Source: UBA11386 sp035286785
GTDB lineage: Bacteria; Planctomycetota; Planctomycetia; Pirellulales; Thermoguttaceae
Reading direction: 5' to 3'
Assembly (NCBI GenBank): GCA_035286785.1
Contig: DATECS010000248.1
Coordinates: 1-6,863, forward strand
DNA length: 6,863 nt
This document shows positions 1-5,221 of this stretch, piece by piece (within the stretch, counting starts at the first letter, position 1; every line of letters starts with the position of its first letter). Under the pieces are notes generated by a model, which ran no database searches, was not told the DNA's origin, and saw nothing but the letters and a program-made list of their open reading frames with translations. A program made the translations under genes and the position numbers.

Positions 1-7
1 CGTTTTG

Positions 8-328
8 CTAGAGAAAGATGTCGCGGCGTTTTTCGACGACGACCCAAACACCGAGTGCGGCGGACAACGCGATTTTGAGCGTTTCGGGGTTGGCGACGGG
101 CACGACCAGATACTCGCTCGCCTTGGTCCCAGGTTCGTCGGGGCGGGCGTACCAGATCAGTTGGGCCGGAGCGTGGCCCGTCTGACGAAGTTTCAGGCGG
201 CCCTGACGGCAGCGGAAATAGGTGTCGATCTGGTGCTGCGAGCCGAGACGTTTTTCGGCGATCGACTCGGCGGTTTGGTGGGCGAAGTCCGGGTCGGGAA
301 GGCGGGCTTTGAGTTCGATGTTGCGCAT
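8..328 (-). CDS. CYTH-domain protein (CyaB/class IV adenylate cyclase-like), cut short by an in-frame TAG
   Basis: The 106-residue frame begins with the CYTH signature MRNIELKAR (residues 1-9; E5 and K7 belong to the triphosphate-tunnel ExExK-type motif) and continues with QIDTYF (33-38), typical of CyaB-like members. The basic strand RLKLRQ (44-49), LIWYARPDE (57-65) and EKRRDIFL (99-106) follow. CYTH enzymes bind triphosphates and divalent metal in a beta-barrel tunnel; family members include adenylate cyclases, thiamine triphosphatases and tripolyphosphatases, so the substrate here is unknown. The family is usually about 170-180 residues. Here a TAG at 8-10 ends the frame before the strand that normally reads like 'VRIHLDxVxGLG' and carries later metal ligands. 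After the TAG the frame reads Q-N, as expected of an intact gene, so this looks like a point nonsense change rather than a natural end. The ATG at 326-328 fits the family N-terminus, but no clear Shine-Dalgarno is visible. It lies downstream of the SH3 gene on the same strand. Family assignment is confident; functional status is not. Confidence 0.8.
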   Translation of the reverse strand: MRNIELKARLPDPDFAHQTAESIAEKRLGSQHQIDTYFRCRQGRLKLRQTGHAPAQLIWYARPDEPGTKASEYLVVPVANPETLKIALSAALGVWVVVEKRRDIFL

Positions 329-360
329 GGAAAAAGTTTGCTCATTGGATTATTGGGTGC

Positions 361-432
361 CATGTCCACGCCGGCCACGGAACGGATTTTCCACTCCAAT
401 ACGCGATACTCGGCGAAAATCGCGTGGACATG
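361..432. repeat. 11-bp perfect inverted repeat in the leader of the CYTH gene
   Basis: CATGTCCACGC at 361-371 is the exact reverse complement of GCGTGGACATG at 422-432, with 50 bases between the arms. A competing smaller stem, CGCGAT (402-407) with ATCGCG (419-424), shares the right arm. The repeat lies 33 bp upstream of the CYTH start codon on the minus strand, so it would be in that gene's leader if transcription starts further upstream. It could be a regulatory stem-loop or remnant termini of a small element. I see no start codon, SD or promoter with which to choose. Confidence 0.5.
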
Positions 433-489
433 CTCGGAGACGACAGACGCCCGGCAACGGACGCGATGGAGCGTGTCCCTCCGACGGTT

Positions 490-509
490 GACAGACAGGA
501 ATGTCTGTC
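490..509. repeat. Perfect 8-bp stem-loop just past the SH3 gene stop
   Basis: GACAGACA (490-497), GGAA (498-501) and TGTCTGTC (502-509) form a perfect stem with a GNRA-type tetraloop when read on the plus strand. It begins 13 bases past the stop codon of the minus-strand SH3 gene. Neither strand has a T-run after the stem, so it is not a classical intrinsic terminator. It could mark the mRNA 3' end by blocking nucleases, or be one copy of a dispersed palindromic repeat. The self-complementary 'gacagacaggaatgtctgtc' type of sequence is the kind that recurs in planctomycete intergenic regions, but that is recollection, not tested here. Confidence 0.6.
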
Positions 510-522
510 CTCCCGAGGCAGG

Positions 523-1695
523 TTAGCGGAGTTGCCCGTCGCCCAAAATGTCGATGTGCTTGGCCATGACGTGGTAGGCGCGTTGTTCGGGCATGTAGCC
601 GCGGGCGCCGGTGATGCCGACGGTACGCTGTTCGTAATGGCGTAGGCTCATGCCGGGCGAAGGGGTGACGTAGCAGGTGACTCGGCCGGATTCGTCGACC
701 AGGGCGTAGCGTGGGGTACCCGGCTTGGGCGAGAGAACCCGGGTCAGGCGTCCGCGGCCGTCGAAACGGTCGGAAGGACTTAATAGGCCTGCTGGATTGT
801 CACGGGTCGAGAGGGTGGCCAGGCGGCGGTCGCGGCGGTCGGCGTCGGCCACGACGTGCTCGACCGTGTCGTAGCGCTGCTTAATGTTCTCGAATCGTTC
901 GACTTTGCTCATCAACATCCGGGCGCGGCCCCGTTCGAGGGCCGTTTCGGCTTGAGCCATCATGCGTTCGGCGTTGATGGCCAGTTCGTCGAATTGCCAG
1001 ACGGTCGGCTCTTCGGACACCATGACCGAGAGTTCCACGTCGAGTTCGTCGAGTCGCCGCTGATATTCCTCGGGCGAGAACGACCGGGGCGGTGTGGCCG
1101 GACGACGGGCCGAGGCGGACGGTCCGTCGGCGGGGTTCGTCGCGTCTGGCGAATCGTCGTCGGGGGGACCGTTCTTGCGGACGCCTTCGAGCGGGAATTG
1201 CGGATCGAGGTATTTCGAGTGGATCCAGCGGAATTCGCCGGAGGGCGGCGAGATGCGGGTCCACTCGCGGTCCTCGCGCAGGCGGCCGTCGTAGAGTTCG
1301 ACCACTTCGTCCTGATGCAGTCGGACCTGGACCACGTCGCGGATGTCGCTGAATCGGCTTCCGACCCGGGCGGCCACCTCGGGCGACGTGATCCGGGCCA
1401 GTCGGCGACCGGCCGGTTCGAGGTAACGGGTGGCGACCCAGGTGTAACTGCGCTGCGGCGGCCGGATGGCGCACCATCCGCCCGGATCGTGGCGATAGAC
1501 CTCGACCAACTGGCCGGACTTGGTTTTGTCAGTGGGATAGTAGTCCTTGCCGGGACCGCTGCGAATGTAGACGTCGTCGGCCGTGATGTAGGCTTTATAA
1601 GGAAACGTGGGCTCACCCCTTGCGGGGGAGACGCACAACGTCATCGCGGCCGTCAGGCAGCCCAACAGAAGCCGTGGGAAAAGTGCGGGGCGCAT
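523..1695 (-). CDS. Exported tandem SH3-domain protein
   Basis: This 390-residue protein starts with a signal peptide (residues 1 to about 27: basic R2/R8, hydrophobic 9-22, then SPARG). C13 in LLLGC resembles a lipobox, but the hydrophobic stretch before it is very short, so ordinary secretion is more likely. A bacterial SH3 domain follows (about 34-93: 'AYITADDVYIRSGPGKDYYP', ending 'YTWVATRYLEP'), then a second SH3-like domain (about 108-165, ending 'FRWIHSKYLDP'). Next come a Pro/Asp-rich linker (170-206), a charged helical segment (207-295) and a C-terminal beta-rich domain (about 305-386) with 'PRYALVDESGRV' and 'GARGYMPEQ'. Bacterial SH3 domains usually bind cell-wall peptides or proteins; here a periplasmic or envelope role is inferred. 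A longer frame is open back to 1809, but the ATG at 1693-1695 is chosen because it has the signal peptide and an AAGGAGG SD ten bases upstream. It is transcribed divergently from leuS. I associate the architecture with planctomycetes; no specific function is known to me. Confidence 0.85.
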   Translation of the reverse strand: MRPALFPRLLLGCLTAAMTLCVSPARGEPTFPYKAYITADDVYIRSGPGKDYYPTDKTKSGQLVEVYRHDPGGWCAIRPPQRSYTWVATRYLEPAGRRLARITSPEVAARVGSRFSDIRDVVQVRLHQDEVVELYDGRLREDREWTRISPPSGEFRWIHSKYLDPQFPLEGVRKNGPPDDDSPDATNPADGPSASARRPATPPRSFSPEEYQRRLDELDVELSVMVSEEPTVWQFDELAINAERMMAQAETALERGRARMLMSKVERFENIKQRYDTVEHVVADADRRDRRLATLSTRDNPAGLLSPSDRFDGRGRLTRVLSPKPGTPRYALVDESGRVTCYVTPSPGMSLRHYEQRTVGITGARGYMPEQRAYHVMAKHIDILGDGQLR

Positions 1696-1705
1696 GGTAA
1701 ACAAG

Positions 1706-1712
1706 CCTCCTT
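1706..1712 (-). promoter_or_regulatory. Shine-Dalgarno deciding the SH3 gene start
   Basis: The minus strand reads AAGGAGG here, a perfect anti-SD complement, ten bases before the ATG at 1693-1695. It settles the start against the longer open frame that runs back to 1809. Confidence 0.8.
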
Positions 1713-1774
1713 GGCCCAACGGGCTCGCGGGGGAATAGGCCAAAATCGACAAGCTCCGAGAAAAGTAGGCAAGT

Positions 1775-1803
1775 CTTGTAGCGAAACAGGCCAGGGGGTT
1801 CAA
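1775..1803 (-). promoter_or_regulatory. Putative sigma70-type promoter of the SH3 gene
   Basis: On the minus strand TTGAAC (1798-1803) and TACAAG (1775-1780) are separated by exactly 17 bp. Transcription would begin near 1768, giving a leader of roughly 70 bases. Both hexamers match the consensus at four of six positions, so this is a reasonable but unproven call. Confidence 0.4.
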
Positions 1804-1817
1804 GGGCAATTCCGCGT

Positions 1818-1846
1818 TTGCCCAGAATTGGGGGAATCGCTAGAAT
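1818..1846 (+). promoter_or_regulatory. Putative sigma70-type promoter of leuS
   Basis: TTGCCC (1818-1823) and TAGAAT (1841-1846) are 17 bp apart. A start near 1853 would give a leuS leader of about 180 bases that includes the entire inverted-repeat element at 1884-2003. The -35 is back to back with that of the divergent SH3 promoter, 14 bp apart. A short inverted repeat, CAATTC (1807-1812) and GAATTG (1825-1830), surrounds the -35 box and could be an operator. Confidence 0.4.
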
Positions 1847-1883
1847 CGACCGTTTGTCGTTCCGGTAGTACCTACATGACACT

Positions 1884-2003
1884 ATTTGGAACCACAGATG
1901 AACACAGATATTTTAAAGCGATTGTCAGACACAGCCCCAACCTACTCCCCCTTTTAACACACTTCTTATCTGTGTCCATCTGTGTTCATCTGTGGTTCCC
2001 AAT
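1884..2003. repeat. Inverted-repeat element built on ACCACAGATGAACACAGAT
   Basis: The left arm at 1888-1909 and the right arm at 1978-1999 are perfect 22-bp reverse complements. After one mismatch the match continues outward for 3 bp (ATT at 1884-1886, AAT at 2001-2003). Both arms are built from a 10-bp unit, ACAGATGAAC. The right arm has one extra, slightly changed copy (ACAGATGGAC on the minus strand, about 1968-1977). The 68-base centre is T/C-rich and has no open frame of note. The element ends 33 bases before the leuS ATG, so it would form a very stable stem in the leuS leader. It resembles REP/MITE-like palindromes; from memory, related 'ACCACAGATGAACACAGAT' sequences recur between genes in planctomycetes and other phyla. 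Copy number could not be tested here. Confidence 0.8.
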
Positions 2004-2036
2004 TTCCTTCCTTGAAGCTGACGAACGAGTGAAATT

Positions 2037-4904
2037 ATGCCCCGCTATAATCCGGCCGTGATTGAGCCCAAGTGGCAAAAGTATTGGGAAGAGAATCGGA
2101 CGTTTGCCGCGCCGCGGTTGCCCGAGGGACCGAAGGTCTACGTGCTCGATATGTTTCCCTATCCGAGCGGCGACGGACTGCACGTCGGCCACCCGGAAGG
2201 CTACACGGCGACGGACATTGTGTGCCGTTATCAGCGGATGAAGGGGGCGAGCGTGATGCACCCGATGGGCTGGGACGCCTTCGGATTGCCGGCCGAGCAA
2301 CACGCCAAGAAGACGGGCACCCCGCCCCGGACGACCACGGAGCAGAACATCGCCAATTTCCGTCGGCAGTTGAAGATGCTCGGGTTCAGCTACGACTGGG
2401 ACCGTGAGTTGGCCACGACCGACCCGGAGTATTTTCGCTGGACGCAGTTTATTTTCCTGGTGCTCTACGACACATGGTTTGATCCCGTGCGGCAGAAGGG
2501 TCGTCCAATCGCCGAGCTGGAGATTCCCGGCGAAGTGGCGGGCGAGGGACCGGAGGGGATTCGGGCCTATCAGGACGAGTATCGGCTGGCCTATCAGTTG
2601 GAAGCGCCGGTCAACTGGTGTCCGGCGTTGGGCACGGTGTTGGCCAACGAGGAAGTGCAAGGTGGGGTAAGCGAACGGGGCAGCCATCCGGTGGTGCGGA
2701 TTCCTCTGCGGCAATGGATGCTGCGGATCACGTCCTACGCCGACCGGCTCGAAAAAGACCTGGACTCACTCGATTGGCCCGAGAGCATCAAGTCGTTGCA
2801 ACGAAACTGGATCGGACGGAGCGAAGGGGCCGAGGTGGATTTCTTCATCGACGACGCGGCGAGCGAGGACGGGCGGCCGTCGCGCGAACAGTTCGCCGAC
2901 TGGGCCAACGATCGGGACGAAATGGGCTTTCCAAAGAAGGCCGGGCCGGACGTGATTCGGGTTTACACGACGCGGCCCGACACGCTCTTTGGGGCGACCT
3001 ACATGGTCATCGCGCCGGAGCATCCCTTCGTCCGACGGCTCACCCAGCCCGAGCGGGCCGAAGCGGTCGAGGCCTATTGCCAAGGGGCCGCGCGTAAAAG
3101 CGACATGGACCGGACCGACCTGGCCAAGGAGAAAACGGGGGTTTTCACGGGCTCCTACGCCATTAACCCGGTGAACGGCAAGGCCGTGCCGATTTGGATC
3201 GCCGACTATGTGCTGATTAGCTACGGCACGGGCGCCATCATGGCGGTGCCGGCCCATGATACGCGGGACTTTGAGTTCGCCGAGAAGTTCAAGATTCCGA
3301 TTATCGCCGTGGTCGATCCGGGCAAAAGCGATCTGGTCGACCGCGAAAAGGTCTTGGCCGGACGGCAATGTTCGATCGAAGACGGCACGGCGATCAACTC
3401 AGGTTCATTCAATGGGCTGAGTACGGCCGATTTCAAAGCGAAGATTTCGGCCGATCTGGCCAAGCGGGGGCTGGGCCGCAAGGCGGTGAATTACAAACTG
3501 CGCGACTGGCTCTTCAGCCGGCAGCATTTCTGGGGCGAGCCGTTTCCGATCCTCCACGAGCTGGACCGCGACGGGAAGCCGACGGGTGTGCTGCGGACCG
3601 TACCGGCCAGCGAATTGCCGCTGGATCTGCCCCGGGCGATGAAATTCGACGCGGCCCACGACAGCCCCGAGCCGCCGCTGGAAAAGGCCCCCGAGGATTG
3701 GCTCTATGTGACCATCGGCAAGAAGCGTTACAAGCGCGAGACCAATACCATGCCGCAATGGGCCGGCTCCTGCTGGTATTACCTGCGGTTTTTGGATCCG
3801 AAGAACGACAAGGCGTTGGTCGATCCGGCGGTCGAGCGGGCGTGGATGCCGGTGGATTTGTATGTGGGCGGGGCGGAGCACGCGGTGCTGCATCTGCTGT
3901 ACGCCCGATTCTGGCACAAAGTGCTTTTTGACCGGGGCTACGTGGGCACCGAGGAGCCGTTCCGCAAGCTGGTCAACCAGGGCATGATCCTGGGCGAGAT
4001 GGAGTTCACGGGCTATCAGGACGCGGCCGGCGGCTGGGTCAGCGCGGCCCAGGTCGGGGATTCGGCCGACAATGGGCAGGTGAATAAAACGACGGGCCGT
4101 CCGGTCACGGCGGTGAAGGTCGCGCCCGAGGCGGTCGAAAAGCAGGGTGAGTCGTTCGTGCTGGCGGCCGATCCTTCGATTCGGATCGACAGCCGGGCGT
4201 ACAAAATGTCGAAAAGCCGGGGCAACGTGGTGAATCCCGACCAGGTGGTGGCCAATTATGGGGCCGATTCGTTGCGGCTCTACGAAATGTTCATGGGCCC
4301 GTTGGAGGCCGTCAAGCCGTGGAGCATGGACGGGGTGAGCGGAGTCCACGGGTTTTTGAACCGCGCATGGCGGATGATCGTCGACGAGCGGGGCGAAAAG
4401 CTTCAGTTGAACGAAGCCGTTGTGGACGCGGCGATTGAAGAAGGACAAGCCCGCGTACTGCACAAGACGATCAAAGCGGTGACCGAAGACCTTGACCAGA
4501 TGGCGTTCAATACGGCTATTGCGCGGATGATGGAGTTCACAAACTACTTTTTGAAGCAGGAGGTTCGTCCGCGCGAGGCGATGGAAAAGCTGGTGTTGCT
4601 GTTGGCGCCCTTCGCGCCGCACATGGCCGAGGAGCTTTGGCAATTGCTGGGCCACGCGAAGACGCTGTCGTTCGAGCCGTGGCCCGAGTACGACCCTGTG
4701 GCCGTGCGCGACGACGTGATCGAGGTGCCGGTACAGATTTGCGGGAAGTTGCGAGCAAAGATCGAGGTGCCGGCCGAAGCCGATCAAGCGGCGCTGGCCG
4801 CGGCGGCCAAGGCCAACCCACGGGTCGCGGAGCTGCTCGCGGGAAAGACGATCGTCAAGGAAATCGTCGTGCCGGGGCGGTTGGTGAATTTTGTGGTGAA
4901 ATAG
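2037..4904 (+). CDS. leuS: Leucyl-tRNA synthetase
   Basis: A complete class I aminoacyl-tRNA synthetase of 955 residues, charging tRNA(Leu) with leucine in the cytoplasm. The catalytic Rossmann domain has the HIGH-type motif HVGH (49-52) and KMSKS (723-727). The CP1 editing domain, which removes mischarged amino acids, carries the threonine-rich TTRPDTLFGATY (311-322) and GTGAIMAVPAHD (397-408) with the conserved Asp at 408. NYKLRDWLFSRQ (485-496) returns to the catalytic core. The anticodon-binding helical domain includes APFAPHMAEELW (857-868), and the C-terminal tRNA-binding domain runs from about 895 to 955. It is about 95 residues longer than E. coli LeuRS (860). An insert at about 149-186, before NWCP (193-196), accounts for roughly 40 of these. 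The zinc-ligand cysteines of the E. coli ZN1 module are absent. The start MPRYNPAVIEPKWQKYW is the expected N-terminus, although the SD is weak. Identity is essentially certain. Confidence 0.99.
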   Translation: MPRYNPAVIEPKWQKYWEENRTFAAPRLPEGPKVYVLDMFPYPSGDGLHVGHPEGYTATDIVCRYQRMKGASVMHPMGWDAFGLPAEQHAKKTGTPPRTTTEQNIANFRRQLKMLGFSYDWDRELATTDPEYFRWTQFIFLVLYDTWFDPVRQKGRPIAELEIPGEVAGEGPEGIRAYQDEYRLAYQLEAPVNWCPALGTVLANEEVQGGVSERGSHPVVRIPLRQWMLRITSYADRLEKDLDSLDWPESIKSLQRNWIGRSEGAEVDFFIDDAASEDGRPSREQFADWANDRDEMGFPKKAGPDVIRVYTTRPDTLFGATYMVIAPEHPFVRRLTQPERAEAVEAYCQGAARKSDMDRTDLAKEKTGVFTGSYAINPVNGKAVPIWIADYVLISYGTGAIMAVPAHDTRDFEFAEKFKIPIIAVVDPGKSDLVDREKVLAGRQCSIEDGTAINSGSFNGLSTADFKAKISADLAKRGLGRKAVNYKLRDWLFSRQHFWGEPFPILHELDRDGKPTGVLRTVPASELPLDLPRAMKFDAAHDSPEPPLEKAPEDWLYVTIGKKRYKRETNTMPQWAGSCWYYLRFLDPKNDKALVDPAVERAWMPVDLYVGGAEHAVLHLLYARFWHKVLFDRGYVGTEEPFRKLVNQGMILGEMEFTGYQDAAGGWVSAAQVGDSADNGQVNKTTGRPVTAVKVAPEAVEKQGESFVLAADPSIRIDSRAYKMSKSRGNVVNPDQVVANYGADSLRLYEMFMGPLEAVKPWSMDGVSGVHGFLNRAWRMIVDERGEKLQLNEAVVDAAIEEGQARVLHKTIKAVTEDLDQMAFNTAIARMMEFTNYFLKQEVRPREAMEKLVLLLAPFAPHMAEELWQLLGHAKTLSFEPWPEYDPVAVRDDVIEVPVQICGKLRAKIEVPAEADQAALAAAAKANPRVAELLAGKTIVKEIVVPGRLVNFVVK

Positions 4905-4933
4905 GGGGCGGGAGACGAGGGGTGGGGGATGGG
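4904..4933 (+). other. G-run tract with G-quadruplex potential at the leuS stop
   Basis: Five runs of three or more G (4904-4908, 4910-4912, 4919-4922, 4924-4928, 4931-4933) are separated by loops of 1, 6, 1 and 2 bases. This meets the usual G3+N1-7 rule for an intramolecular quadruplex on the coding strand and mRNA. It spans the last base of the leuS stop codon up to the SD region of the next small gene. Confidence 0.5.
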
Positions 4934-4945
4934 AGATTGAAGGTC

Positions 4946-5221
4946 GTGATACGAAAACCGGCCCAGTACGAGGTGGTGGATGACGAGATGGCGGCGGTGC
5001 TACGCGCGAAGACCGAGCAGGAGCGGATGGAAATGGGTTTCGCCATGTGGCGTTTTGCCCGGGATTTGATGCGATCAGCAATCACCGGCGAACATCCCGA
5101 CTGGACCGACGAAGCAATCCAACGAGAAGTGGCCAAGAGGATGTCGCATGGAGCCGTCGATGTCCGTATGACAGCCGATGGCGAATTTCATTGCTCTCAC
5201 GCCAATAACAGCGAACTGTAA
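4946..5221 (+). CDS. Small helical protein, possibly related to Rv0078B-type antitoxins
   Basis: The proposed product has 91 residues. It starts at a GTG with a GGGAG SD-like run ten bases upstream; an ATG at 4988 would give 77 residues and leave the helical core intact. The core, 'VLRAKTEQERMEMGFAMW' then 'RFARDLM' (18-42), then 'HPDWTDEAIQREVAKRMSHG' (50-69), looks like two or three amphipathic helices with a conserved HPDW turn and no cysteine cluster or membrane segment. The pattern resembles small planctomycete proteins and the Rv0078B-related antitoxin family, where the partner gene usually follows directly; this is a pattern-based inference. Here no intact partner follows. The last 20 or so residues ('DVRMTADGEFHCSHANNSEL') do not look like the family core and may be an accidental extension. 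It sits 41 bases after leuS and overlaps the convergent DUF5658 gene by 25 bp. Coding status is likely; function is uncertain. Confidence 0.6.
   Translation: MIRKPAQYEVVDDEMAAVLRAKTEQERMEMGFAMWRFARDLMRSAITGEHPDWTDEAIQREVAKRMSHGAVDVRMTADGEFHCSHANNSEL

Noticed and set aside
5..526. Plus-strand open frame of 173 codons at the window start
   Set aside because: It is antisense to the CYTH gene, which has clear family motifs, and extends across the non-coding gap with no domain.
1696..1809. 38-residue N-terminal extension of the SH3 protein
   Set aside because: It would place the signal peptide internally and ignores the perfect AAGGAGG SD before the ATG at 1693-1695. The putative -10 box also lies inside it.
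1853..2036. T-box riboswitch or leader peptide controlling leuS
   Set aside because: I looked for a T-box-type anti-terminator, a T-run terminator and a short open frame with clustered Leu codons. Only the inverted repeat is present, and its stem is not followed by a T-run.
856..2061. Long plus-strand open frame of about 400 codons
   Set aside because: It is antisense to the SH3 gene and runs through the intergenic repeat. Its composition (runs of G, R, A, low-complexity) matches a shadow frame in GC-rich DNA, whereas the minus-strand frame has a signal peptide, SD and SH3 domains.
3405..5081. Long minus-strand open frame of about 558 codons
   Set aside because: It is fully antisense to leuS, is rich in H/R/L/P, has no recognisable motif, and arises from the codon structure of leuS.
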